A DNA stretch of 64,000 nucleotides from Crambe crambe (GCA_963924555.1 OZ004582.1:3100001-3164000); one strand, 5' to 3'; counted from the first letter of the stretch, positions 41,497-51,824 are shown. The notes: generated by a model from the sequence alone, not told the origin. Numbers and translations are program-made.

Positions 41497-42531
41497 AGAA
41501 AAGGGACCACTTCACGCAGGATTTAATTTTGAGATATGCGCGTTTAAAGTTAGCCTTACGTAAAATTAATTTTTTTATTCACTTCTTTTTTATTGCCTCC
41601 ACAGTATCTTCAGTCCTTTGTCTAACTTCCTGCCAAATTTCAGGAAGTGGGAAGGCTTTGAAGTAGGCAAGCGCTCGAGTTGAAGTGAGCTACCTCACCC
41701 GGAACTTATTTCACATCCTACGTGCCCAAATTTTAATGTTCAATTACGGAGGACGTAAGAGCATAGTGCGCGGAAATAAGGGGAAATCCCCACATAATAA
41801 TGAATTTTCATATCGATTGTTTCTACTGAATACACAACTTAGCTTAGCTAGCTACAGATAGGAAGAGGCTGTGGTAGAAGCCATCCAACTTCACAGGTCA
41901 GAAAATCCCGATCTGGAGGTGCTGAATGAAGTTCATCTGTCTCCTTAAACTCCAGGCCTGTTGACAATGAAAAACACAGCCCTGATCACACCAGTGTCTA
42001 GATTCCAACCCAGACAAACACTGCTTCCATACGAATCAACTAATAAAGCTTAAAACATAGAGATAGGATAATAAAACTTACCAGTATTTTAAAACTATTG
42101 TACACTATGCATTTACAAACAGCTATCTACCCAAACTTTACCTGATCATTGTTTAGAGCTTGTCCCACGTCTTGTATATCTTAGATCACCCAAACGCTCA
42201 AAGACAAGAACGCAGTAAAGCTAAGTCTACTTCTTCTCTGCCCAGCTGCTACACGAGGTAAGAAAAATTGAATGATGTCATCGTATTATACGGACTCACG
42301 TAGAGATTTACGGAGAATTGGGTATTGACCGGAAGTTCAATGTTTAGACGCGGTTTATTGCAAAACGCTTACTGAATCTTTCTCTGAGGCGATGCACTTC
42401 TAGCGCTTATAGCTCCGCGGTGGTTTAAGATCTAGCTTCAAGCGTAGTATCAATGAACTTCTAAGGCAATGAGCTATAGCGTGGTACTAATAACTCCATT
42501 TAAAAATTCTGCGTGAAGTGGTCCCTTTTCT
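41497..42531. mobile_element. Non-autonomous TIR element, 1035 bp
   Basis: A 23 bp perfect terminal inverted repeat begins AGAAAAGGGACCACTTCACG at 41497 and ends with its complement at 42531. The interior has no ORF of note. GAGAAAAGGG also heads the 213 bp MITE at 32005, which suggests a related family. Confidence 0.75.
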
Positions 42532-43417
42532 CAAATTGGGTCACATTTGTATACCTTGTTGATACATATAACTATACTCATCCTTATAAGGAAGTCCTAT
42601 ACAGTAGGAAACTTATATACTGTCAGAGTGCAGTCATTTTGCTCTAGTAGTGAGCCGCGCATGGCCGCCTGCTTAAAATCATTATTTTAACAGTCTATAT
42701 ACCAGTAGATACATCAATAATCATTGTAGCTAGCTATTCATTAGAAGCACTCTTTCTAGTAAATGACACCAAAGCTGTAGATGTATGTGAAGTTTCCAAT
42801 GAAGGCAAACATATAGAGTGTGCCTTGAAGAGCACTGTCACATTTTGAAGTTTCAGATGAAATTAGCTAGTATAAGATAGAAAGGTTCACATCGTGTCTT
42901 GAAACTTCAGTAGAGCTTTTGGCCAGTGTGGATGTTAGCTACCAATGACTGCAATTTCTAATAGGTTAGAGGTTCTCACAGAGGAGTACTTATCAATACT
43001 TGTCTCTGGGCCACGAGTAGCTGCCACAGAAAAAAATGGAATACCTCCATGAACTCTATAGACAACAGCTCAATGTCCTCAATATAAAAATTATGGTATT
43101 AGGCCGCAGCTATAAGCCATGTGCACCCATAGATCACTGCTAAACAAGTATATGATCAGGTGAGCAGGCCCAAAGGAAAATGTATTTGGGTAAGTAATGT
43201 TAAACAATTAAAGGCGACTGCTTGACAATTGATTACTTCGGAACCTCCATTTGTGTGACCTTTGTCCTTCCTTGTCTTGCTAGATACTTTGTTTGTACTC
43301 TTTCAACTAGCTAGCACCCACATAGATGTTAAGTGTAGATCCTCCTACCTTTTGAGGGTGGGGTCATGTACATGTAAGCTATAGAGGGTTTTTTTCATTA
43401 CATGAAGATCTAAATTA
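42532..43417. other. No gene recognised
   Basis: Unassigned AT-rich sequence. Confidence 0.35.
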
Positions 43418-43490
43418 AAGGTAAGGTGGGGCAATTACGAGGGTGGGGCAATTTTGACACTGTACCCGTGTAATTGCCCCACCTTACCTT
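43418..43490. repeat. Perfect 20 bp inverted repeat hairpin
   Basis: AAGGTAAGGTGGGGCAATTA (43418-43437) is mirrored exactly at 43471-43490, and GGGTGGGGCAATT recurs in the loop. A very short foldback MITE is the simplest reading. Confidence 0.85.
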
Positions 43491-43919
43491 ACTGAGGTAT
43501 CTGGTGTAATAAAACTATATACATAATCATAACATAATCACAGGGACATAGACGAGCAGAAGGCTGTGTGTACCAATAAGTTAGAGTTCAGTAGCCAGCC
43601 TTAGTTTTGCAGTCTCTGTTCAAAAGATACCGGAGAGCTCTCCACCACCTTCCTACAAAAGAGCAGTAGTATAGTTTACCCACAGAATATGGCTATAGCT
43701 ACCATGCTGGTTCTGACAGTGGACTTTCTGCCCAACTATCTGAGAGTGGTACATGGTATGTCTATTTCATGTTGTGCAAAACTGAAGTGACTCGGGACTC
43801 GGTAGCTACATTTGATTCTGCACTTCTTCTCTAGAAGGGGGGGTGAGAGAGAGAGACTGATAAAGCAGACTGTTGTATTCTCATCATGTTATGATGAATA
43901 ATTATACTTACATGTTGAA
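43491..43919. other. No gene recognised
   Basis: Unassigned. AGAGAGAGAGACTGATAAAG follows a G-rich patch near 43838. Confidence 0.35.
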
Positions 43920-43924
43920 TAATT

Positions 43925-44415
43925 CAGTCAGATGTATCAGACGGGATCTCCACACGTACAGGTGGATGTGGTACTTGCCGTGGCCGCTCTGGTGACCCAG
44001 CAACATTTGCTACTGCAAGCAGGAAGTCATCTATTCCCAAAAGAATCATGGTGTCAGCAAACCCCCTCTCCCCCTGGCAAAGGGGGCATCTCTTCAGCAT
44101 CCTATCATCAACACATCTTTGGCACCCTACAATGCGCTTACAACATTTTCCAACAATGGCAGGAGGAGTAATAGGGCTTACAAGACAAATGCTGCACTTA
44201 AATATAGGATAGACGAAAATCCGAATGGAAGTGGTAGGTGGTTATTAACTTCTAAAATTTGTGATACTTTACTGTGAACGACATCAAGTTTATGAATGAT
44301 CTTTAAAACTTTCTTGTCAGAACCAGGAGTCGAAGATCTCCTTTTCCTCTTTCTTTTTCCTATGTCTGTGATGGCAAACAATTTTCGGCTGCCTACCTTC
44401 CAAAACTTAATACCT
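43925..44415 (-). pseudogene. RING-type zinc-finger protein relic, copy A
   Basis: On the minus strand a basic, helical section (DIGKRKRKRRSS; KKVLKIIHKLDVVHSKVSQI) leads, one frame over, into FKCSICLVSPITPPAIVGKC, CKRIVGCQRCVDDRMLKRCP and LCQGERGFADTMILLGIDDF. The Cys spacing CxxC, CC, CxxC, CPxC fits a RING/U-box-like finger in which the usual His is replaced. RING fingers usually recruit E2 ubiquitin-conjugating enzymes. The same design recurs at 59873. A short deletion before MLKRCP and one frameshift suggest it is broken. Confidence 0.6.
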
Positions 44416-44419
44416 AAAA

Positions 44420-44720
44420 TTACAATTGAAACTGACTTCAAGTGTAGTTGTCCTATCTCTCATGGCTCCAAGGATACGGGAAGATTGAATTCCATATGTA
44501 ACTGATAAAATGCTTATTAATTCTCTGGCTATCTCTTCGCCAGTTAACGATTTGGAGAGCATTTGCACACGTACCAAACGTTCTTTAATTTCACAGTATT
44601 AATATCTGCTGGTGATGGAGACTTCAACTTGTCCAGGAGTGTGTGGACTACTGAAGTGTCAGAGGTACTTGGTTCTGTTTCTCGGTTGATTCACTGTCCA
44701 TGTTGATAGAACTGGAACTA
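44420..44720 (-). pseudogene. Transposase-like fragment upstream of RING relic
   Basis: Minus-strand reading from about 44702 gives MDSES, SVVHTLLDKLKSPSPADI, then one frame over KERLVRVQMLSKSLTGEEIA and RELISILSVTYGIQSSRILG with AMRDR. The GEEIAREL..LS..Y.I...L..AMRD pattern is one I recall from hAT-like transposases of sponges and cnidarians, near the first catalytic acid. Several frameshifts. Same strand as the RING relic that follows. Confidence 0.4.
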
Positions 44721-45059
44721 GTGCTAGTACTAGTCCATATTAACACGCTAGCATGTGATACTTGCACATGTAACTAGCTAGCTCAGCGCTGCTAGGCGCT
44801 AGGCCAGTTATGCAAACCACCGATTATTCCGTTTATTTAGCCTATTATGCTGCTGTTCCAGTGAAGCCCGATTATTCCCATTTTTATGCCGGCATATTAG
44901 CCCCATGCCTAACAATGAAAAGTCTTATAGAGGCAATCAATATTCTTAGTGCTAGATTTCCAAATGGGCAGGAGCATGATTAATAAGCTACATTATCACT
45001 GTCAAAGGTTAATTGTGTATATACTCGAAGGTACAATTATGACAAAGTTAAAATTACCA

Positions 45060-45185
45060 ACCTCTAGTTGCTGCACTGTCACTGATCTTTAATCCATCGT
45101 TAGAAACTACAATGTAGTCATCCCCCCATTTTGATCGAATTTGAGATAGAATATAATCTATATTTGCAGTTAAAGGTGTTAAGTC
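45060..45185 (-). pseudogene. Short coding fragment, unknown family
   Basis: The minus strand reads LTANIDYILSQIRSKWGDDY and IVVSNDGLKISDSAATRG without a stop, ending near a GAG|GTTGGT donor. The pattern is protein-like and familiar from invertebrate transposon proteins, but I cannot name it. Confidence 0.35.
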
Positions 45186-45196
45186 TATATAGATGA

Positions 45197-45698
45197 ATGC
45201 CAAAAATTTCTTAGAAATAAAAATGTGAAGTAGGCTGGCCCCAAATTTAGCACATAGCTATTACAACTGCAGCTCATTATGAAACCAAGTTATATGCCCC
45301 AAAAATCTAGCTGCACTGCAACATCGAAGCAGTAGCTATGGCCCCAAAATCTAGCTGGAATATGTACTATAACTGCATGCAAGAGAGTGAACTTAGTGAA
45401 GTAATCCCTTACCCATCAACAAGTACGAGATACTATTCCTACTTCACTCATGACAGGCAAAGGGAATGAAGTAGGAATAGTATCTCGTACTTGGTGATGG
45501 GTAAGGGATTACTTCACTAAGTTCACTCTCTTGCATGCAGTTATAGTACGGGGCCATAGCTACTGCTTTGATGTTGCAGTGCAGCTAGATTTTTGGGGCA
45601 TATAACTTGGTTTCATAATGAAGCTGCAGTTGTAAAGCTATGTGCTAAATTTGGGGCCATCCCTACTTCACATTTTTATTTCTAAGCAATTTTTGGCA
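45197..45698. mobile_element. Foldback element, 0.5 kb hairpin
   Basis: The left arm (about 45197-45452) and right arm (about 45466-45698) are near-perfect inverses with a loop of a dozen bases. Landmarks are TATATGCCCCAAAAATCTAG against CTAGATTTTTGGGGCATATA, and AGTACGAGATACTATTCCTA against TAGGAATAGTATCTCGTACT. A single arm-like copy lies at 19124. No ORF. Confidence 0.88.
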
Positions 45699-46149
45699 TT
45701 CACTTATTTCCATTTTTTTTCTTTGTGATTATGAAAATTGATAGATATTTAAGGTATAATGCTCCCTTGAATGAAATTTTGTAGTATTTCATTCTGTTCA
45801 GGGAGGAGAGTATGACCACCTTGCCCCTGCCCCTTTTATGAGCGATGTTTATTGCAATAATAATTTTAATCAGTCAAATTTATAAAGCAATTGGTATAAT
45901 GAACTGAAATACTGAAATGCCAGGTTTACGCTTGCCTGGCACCTTGAGATGTTTTTCTGTTTCATGGGATAATTTAGATGAAAGATTAATGAGTTTTTGT
46001 AATGTTGCTGTTTGACTTACCTATTTTGACTTACACGATGCATGCCAATAATTCAATTCTGCAATTTCATAAGGTGATGAAATAGTATCATAGGTATTTC
46101 ATACTCACGAGGGAAGGGCAATTTGGGCATGAATCGTCCCCCTCCTACC
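45699..46149. other. Repeat-derived, no gene
   Basis: 45700-45775 matches the tail of the dispersed repeat at 19045-19110 in inverse orientation. The rest is unassigned. Confidence 0.5.
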
Positions 46150-46500
46150 CCCTCGGTAGGGGGGAAGGATATGGCAAAGGCACTGGATTGAGTAGAATAA
46201 CAGTGTTACATTTGGTGATGTGTGCAGATACCTGCATTACCAGTGGAAGGGAGAGGGTTTGTTCAGAAATTTAAGTAAGAATGTTACATTTAATAATTTG
46301 AGTATTGTAATACAGTATTACCAGTCCAAGTTGGGGGAGGGGGGGGGGGCAGGTGGTGGCACTGGATTTGTATCAGTATTACCAGTTGGGATACTTGGGT
46401 GAAAGGTGGGAGGGGGAGCGGGATATGGCAATGGCACTGGATTGCAGAGATTTAAGTAAGAATGTTACATTAATTTGAGTATGTAATACAGTAATCAACA
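46150..46500. repeat. Irregular G-rich minisatellite
   Basis: Phrases GATATGGCAAAGGCACTGGA, TTTAAGTAAGAATGTTACAT and AATTTGAGTAT(T)GTAATACAG recur two or three times, separated by G-rich stretches such as GGGGGAGGGGGGGGGGC near 46333. Confidence 0.6.
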
Positions 46501-46859
46501 ATTAAAGAAATTAGTTCAATATCAAACTTTATAACAACAGCAATGTAGCTATAGCTAATGACCTGTGTGCATGGCAGACTCCTAAAGTATTTTTACTTAA
46601 ATTTCAGTCTAAAAGTAGCTACTCAAGCAATTTAACTTATACATTTCACATTATAGCATTAAGTAACTGAATCGCTAGAATTCTAGAGAAAAGGGAGCCT
46701 GAAATCAAAGTTCGTAGGCTCCAACTTTTCTAAAAATGCTTTAAGGACACAAACCCATTAATAATTAATCATCACGCCCCTAATTGACATAACCACGCCC
46801 ACACCCATATTAATGGAATAAATTGTGTTATAATAATTTTATACATGTCAATTTGCAAG

Positions 46860-47290
46860 CAGTCATGGCCAGAGGCACTACTACGGCTGGTATGGCCATG
46901 GCCGTACCACCATTCAGCATGTGTGTATGCAATTTGAATAACTTATAAGTTGGTATGTGGCATTGCCTAGATCATACCAGATAGAAATTGAATCAATTAA
47001 ATTTTTTACTGGAGGGCTTCCCCCAGATACATGGCCGTACCAGTACAAATGAATGAGCTTGCTCCGGCTCTGGCAGTGCATCACATGCCAAGCAGCATAT
47101 TGGCCATAATAATTATAATGTGCTGTAACTATAACTTCAAGCTTACAGTTTTGAGTTTTCATATCTAGACAACTTTAAGGACAAACAATATGGCAGTAGC
47201 TAGCCATTGAAGGACGAAGGACAAAGTCTAAAATTAAGGACTGTCCTTCAGATTTAAAGCCTATGAAAGTTCACACTGACAGGTTGAGAG
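46860..47290 (-). repeat. Dispersed repeat with small ORF, copy 2
   Basis: Inverted copy of 18715-19045, including the MKTQNCKLE ORF (47162, minus). GGCCATGGCCGTACCAC near its edge repeats inside the copy (ATGGCCGTACCAG near 47031). Confidence 0.65.
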
Positions 47291-47990
47291 CTGTGCAGTA
47301 ATGGATGTTTATACAGTTTATGCATAATATTATATATATAGTATACTGTATAATATAGTCCAGCATATGTATATTACCACCATAATGATACATAATATCA
47401 AGGTTTATGTTATGCACATTTGGACTGAACAAATGAAGTCCTGCATAAAATGCATAATATAGTTACATTGCATAATTACAATAATTATTGGACGAGCTAG
47501 TGTAGCTACATAGCTGGCTGGTATAAAATGCATAAAATGTATAATTATACTAAGTTATACTGATAATATGCACTAAGTATAACTGTACTGTATAACTGTA
47601 TAGTGCATAACATTGCATAATTACAATACTGGACTAGTGTAGCTAGCTAGCTACATGTACAGTATAGCTGGTATAAAATGCATAAAATGTATAATTATAC
47701 TAAGTTATACTGATAATATAACTGTACTGTATAACTGTATAGTGCATAATATTGCATAATTAATTAGCTACAATACCGGACTAGTGTAGCTACATAGCTG
47801 GCTGGTATAAAATGCATAAAATGTATAATTATACTAAGTTATACTGATAATATGCACTAAGTATAACTGTACTGTATAACTGTATAGTGCATGACATTGC
47901 ATAATTACAATACTGGACTAGTGTAGCTAGCTAGCTACATGTACAGTATAGCTGGTATAAAATGCATAAAATTCCATCACCATTCAACCC
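47291..47990. repeat. Tandem array, about 150 bp units
   Basis: GGTATAAAATGCATAAAATG starts at 47520, 47670 and 47804, and its first 16 bases recur at 47954. The spacings are 150, 134 and 150 bp. Units are nearly identical apart from a 16 bp deletion in one. Older, more divergent A/T-rich units precede them from 47291. The last unit overlaps the 3' end of the DUF3987-like gene. Confidence 0.85.
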
Positions 47991-48984
47991 AAGCATAATA
48001 AATTGTTGGTTATTAAAGTGACTGATTATCACTCCTGCAGCTTTTACTGCCATTTTAGTAACAGTCGTCATCCAGTAATCCGAGGGTGTAGAATCAGTAG
48101 TGATTCTGTCAAGTGCTTGTTCAAGGGCATGAACTATCATTGCAATTCTTGCTGCATATCCCCGGGCCTTGGAGAGGATTCCTTGTGCATTCTCATTGTG
48201 AGTTTTAAGTTTCATTTTCACAAGTTCATCATGAATTCCCTTGTATGCTTCATATGCTTCATTTTCAAGGGTGTATACTCTCTTTTTTTTGTGCTGCTCC
48301 ATAATCTCTATGAACAATTCCTTAAGATCCGCTGTATCAGGTGGCATTGGGACTTTCAGGTCATCAAGGAAGACTTCACGATCGGGAGGAAAATCAAAGA
48401 GCTGCCTATCATTGAGACCATCAGCATCAGGAGAATTAGTGAGCATGTCGTACACGTATGATGGCTGAATGAATCCTGTCACATTAAAAGCTGTAGACTC
48501 CATGTGGCCAGAATAGCTTTTAAAATTACGACCCCAAGAACCACCACCATTTAAAGTGAGCAGAGTCTTACGATGTAACTCTTCAAAACTGAAATGGTCA
48601 ATAATCAACTGGGGTGGAGTAGGAAGCTTTTCTTCTGTAACTAGCCTTCTCCCACTCATACCTCATTGTCTCTTGTATTTTCTCAATTGGCTTCCTAATT
48701 CTACGGAGGGCTGCAGTTTTCTTCTCTCCTTTTTTTGCTGCTATTACAAACCATATGATAGCAGGTTCTAGCCACTCCTTGTTTACTTGAATGGAAGCAT
48801 TTGTGCCCATGAAGGAGGCAGTTGCTGTTAGAAGAGGCCAAACAATAAATTCAGGAGGCACCCCAATTGCATCAGCATGAGCATTCACAAGCTCCAATAA
48901 TTTTACACTTAAAATATCTGAAAAGTCTATACGCAAGGACTGTGCTGCCTGAAGCAAAGAGTCGGACTTGCTTTTGGCAGACAT
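47931..48984 (-). CDS. DUF3987-like (primase/helicase-associated) protein, frameshifted
   Basis: Two overlapping minus-strand frames, 48984-48598 and 48659-47931, together give about 340 codons. The first reads GVPPEFIVWPLLTATASFMG, VNKEWLEPAIIWFVIAAKKG and EKKTAALRRIRKPIEKI, matching the DUF3987 N-terminal region where bacterial members carry a P-loop; here the loop is GEKKTAA rather than a canonical GKS/T. The second has QLIIDHFSFEELHRK, FNVTGFIQPSYVYDML, LNDRQLFDFPP and ARGYAARIAMIVHALEQALD, the DUF3987 C-terminal pattern. Known members are mostly phage or plasmid replication proteins. A one-base shift near 48650 separates the halves; it could be a real mutation, an intron or an error. The stop codon comes from the tandem array at 47954. 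A TGCGCATGCGCA site lies 75 bp upstream of the Met. Confidence 0.6.
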
Positions 48985-49058
48985 CGTAGCTACTACTACG
49001 TACGTATATTGCGTATCCTAGAGATGAAGTGAAGCGCATGCTCTATAGTAACAGCTTT

Positions 49059-49070
49059 TGCGCATGCGCA
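49059..49070. promoter_or_regulatory. TGCGCATGCGCA, NRF1-like site
   Basis: A perfect 12 bp palindrome matching the animal NRF1 consensus, 75 bp upstream of the DUF3987-like start codon. Confidence 0.5.
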
Positions 49071-49251
49071 GATCGTATTGAACTTTGAACTTGTAAGTTG
49101 TAATTGATAAAATTATGCTTATCTTATCTACACGACAGTCTGGGTCTTGTATTGGATGGATGCATGTGGTGTCAATACATCAGAACCTCTGTATACTATG
49201 TCAGTATATGCCTTTATATTGCAATGATAATACTTATGACTAATAATCTGT

Positions 49252-49857
49252 TTATCTATAGTATAAAGCATCATCACCTTTTAATACATATTTATTGTAA
49301 TTACTATATGAAGTTATCTCTTTGATATTGTATGAGTGTTTGTAGGAGCTTTTATCCCACGAAGGATGATCGATCATTCCACCTACTCTTGAAGGATGCT
49401 GAACTTTCAAAACTACTTTGACATTCATAAGAGAGAATGTAGATCCTTGCTGTTCATCACAGGAATGAATAAGTTCAACATTATATCCCTTATGTACTCG
49501 TACATGTACACACTTTCCAGTATCAATTTTATCCGATGTTATAATTCCATGAACAAATTGAGGTTCAAATCGGTTGATTGGAGGAGTTACTTTGTAATAT
49601 GTAAAGATCGGCTGGTGTTCATCAGCATACGGGTTCATTCCATTCACAATATTCATTTGTATTTTGTAAGAGGTTGCTAGACGTCTCTGCACTGAGCATT
49701 CAATGCCAATCCATGTAAGCAGCAATGATTCATCAAATGAAGCTATATAAGTAGGTGATTGGTCATAAAGACATCCCAGTGAGATGGTATGCTGAAAGTT
49801 AGAGCAATGGTACATATCTATTAGGCGCATTGGCAATGATGTGTTCAACAACATCAT
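49252..49857 (-). CDS. Unrecognised 201-codon protein
   Basis: An intact ORF on the minus strand, same orientation as the DUF3987-like gene 270 bp downstream. It begins MMLLNTSLPMRLIDMYH. It includes ISLGCLYDQSPTYIASFDES, VNGMNPYADEHQPIFTYYKV and DTGKCVHVRVHKGYNVELIH. No transmembrane segment or known motif stands out; the composition is that of a soluble, beta-rich protein. Two NRF1-like palindromes at 49937 and 49961 lie 80 to 105 bp upstream. The ORF may continue in further exons: the last codons after HPSWDKS look less constrained. Confidence 0.5.
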   Translation of the reverse strand: MMLLNTSLPMRLIDMYHCSNFQHTISLGCLYDQSPTYIASFDESLLLTWIGIECSVQRRLATSYKIQMNIVNGMNPYADEHQPIFTYYKVTPPINRFEPQFVHGIITSDKIDTGKCVHVRVHKGYNVELIHSCDEQQGSTFSLMNVKVVLKVQHPSRVGGMIDHPSWDKSSYKHSYNIKEITSYSNYNKYVLKGDDALYYR

Positions 49858-49936
49858 TGTTTAGAGTGCCATCAAATTGAAGGCATCGGCCATTACATTA
49901 CATTACTTCGAATTCGTCATAGTAACCACAAACCTA

Positions 49937-49970
49937 TGCGCATGCGTGAATAAAAGTACATGCGCATGCG
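49937..49970. promoter_or_regulatory. Pair of NRF1-like palindromes in divergent promoter
   Basis: TGCGCATGCG occurs at 49937-49946 and 49961-49970, 24 bp apart, in the 146 bp gap between the minus-strand 201-codon ORF and the plus-strand transposase-like gene. The layout suggests a bidirectional promoter. Confidence 0.5.
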
Positions 49971-50003
49971 TACATTAGCTAGTACGTAGCTACGTGGCCG
50001 GCC

Positions 50004-51250
50004 GTGGCTAGAAACGGGAGAGCGGAGGGTCGACCAATGGCTTCAACCTGCTTCCTAACGACTATCACTAGCGTCGCAGCAATAATAAGTGCTGAAAAAT
50101 CTTTTCCGCCCAAAACACCTAAGAGATGGAATTTAATAGCACAATTTGTGAGAAAGTCTAATCCAGAAAATAGTGAGGAGCCACAAATAGTTCTGGGGGC
50201 TTCTTCTAAGCCACCTACTAAGTTCATATATTCAGCTGACCACTGTAAACAGCTGTTTTCTATTCTCAATGACAAAATATAAATCCTTACTTAGTTTTGC
50301 TGACCACCAACAAGAGATATTACTTAGTGACCCTTCAGTATCAGCATTTAAACCTCTAATTTGCTCCCAAGAACATTGTTATGTTGTGGACATCCTGTCA
50401 GCATAAAGTAAGTTTGCATCATTACTACATACATAGCTAGATTCAAGCTCTATGTATAGCTATATTAGCTACTATAATTTTTCAATGCTGTTCACACTCA
50501 CCTATTTCTGGTGGCAGACATCAGTTATCATCACATTTCTGCCACGAGCATCAACATCTGGTAAGCAATGATGTTTCCAGTGTTTCATCTGATGTTTCAA
50601 TGAAAGTAAGCATACTTACAAATTCACAGCTTTCATCTGCAAATCTTGGTGAATTACCAGACAGTGACTGTGAAAGCCTACTGACTGGTTGTCGTAAAGG
50701 TTCCAATGTTAATAAATTTTTTGATCGCACTGCTGGTGTTGCTGCAGTAGTAAGACCTTGTGGAATCATTGTCAATTTTACAGAAATGTTTACTTGTGAA
50801 TCACCAACACAGATGTATATATTTCTCGTCTTTTCTTTTGCACACGGTAGGGATATAAACCTATTGAAGTTTGTTGCATATGACAGAGCTTGTGATCTCC
50901 ATCCATTTCTATGTAACCTACGTAAAAAAGGTACTTATTTTGCTGATTTTTTACTAAGACATGTGAAGTTTTGTGTAGACCGGTTTCATGTCTCTAAACA
51001 TATAGAACCATGCTGTAAGCCACCCTCAAAAGATAACCCTAACTCCAAATACCATCCTGATCTCCCTATATTTCAAGCTATTAGCTCAGCAAACACTGAA
51101 TGTGCAGAACAAGCATTTAAGTGGCTTAATAGATACAAAACCATTTTAAGGAACATGAAACAGTATAGATTTAACTTCTTTTTGTATATCATCATCAACT
51201 TACATAACTGCCACAGAGAACAACAGCTCAGGCATTCTAGACTTATGTAA
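50004..51250 (+). CDS. KDZ-like transposase (HMGXB3-type domain), multi-exon
   Basis: The main exon (50515-51250) is open and reads GRHQLSSHFCHEHQHL, then GCRKGSNVNKFFDRTAGVAA, FVAYDRACDLHPFLCNLR, FCVDRFHVSKHIEPCC and ANTECAEQAFKWLNRYKTIL. The YDxAC-LH, VDxFHxxxH and N-ECAEQ-W motifs match the catalytic core shared by KDZ transposons and the domesticated C-terminal domain of animal HMGXB3, as I remember it. The 5' part (50004-50405) has a Lys/Pro-rich N-terminus and Cys motifs (LICSQEHC) in two frames; an intron around 50405-50515 is likely (AAA|GTAAGT donor, GGTGGCAG acceptor). The upstream pair of NRF1-like sites may drive it. The catalytic part is unbroken, so it could be functional. Confidence 0.6.
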
Positions 51251-51406
51251 CTTGCCTATAATTATCTTGCATACTGATGTAATAATGATAATCATGGTTA
51301 TGAATGCCTTACATCTGAAAAAGACAGGACAGTTATGACTGAAACAATTAAATTGACATGCATTTTTTCAGGTGACAGTAGTTGGGGTGTTTATATATAC
51401 GTAGGC

Positions 51407-51760
51407 ATAATACATATCTAGCTAACTAGCTAGCATAAACGACTGACAGTGGTTGTGGTGTTTAGACAGAATTTCATAGCTATGCATACGTAATGTAGCT
51501 AGCTAACTAGCTAGCATAAACGACTGACAGTGGTTGTGGTGTTTAGACAGAATTTCATAGCTATGCATACGTAATGTAGCTAGCTAACTAGCTAGCATAA
51601 ACGACTGACAGTGGTTGTGGTGTTTAGACAGAATTTCATAGCTATGCATACGTAATGTAGCTAGCTAACTAGCTAGCATAAACGACTGACAGTGGTTGTG
51701 GTGTTTAGACAGAATTTCATAGCTATGCATACGTAATGTAGCACGTATTGTAGCTATAGC
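51407..51760. repeat. Tandem array, four 81 bp units
   Basis: ACGACTGACAGTGGTTGTGG begins at 51439, 51520, 51601 and 51682, an exact 81 bp period, and I see no mismatch between complete units. Each carries TAGCTAGCTAACTAGCTAGC, itself a partial palindrome. The array is young or recently homogenised. Confidence 0.92.
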
Positions 51761-51784
51761 TAACTAGCTAGCAGCGCTATGAGG

Positions 51785-51806
51785 CCCCCCCCCCCCCCCC
51801 CCCCCC
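51785..51806. repeat. Poly-C tract, 22 bases
   Basis: Twenty-two C followed by TTGGGGGCCCC, which can fold back on the tract. Confidence 0.8.
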
Positions 51807-51824
51807 TTGGGGGCCCCTTTTCAC

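Noticed and set aside
48003-48461. A 152-codon plus-strand ORF
   Set aside because: It is antisense to the DUF3987-like gene, which has recognisable conserved blocks.
51439-51750. A CRISPR array
   Set aside because: Units are contiguous 81 bp repeats without variable spacers, and the genome is eukaryotic.
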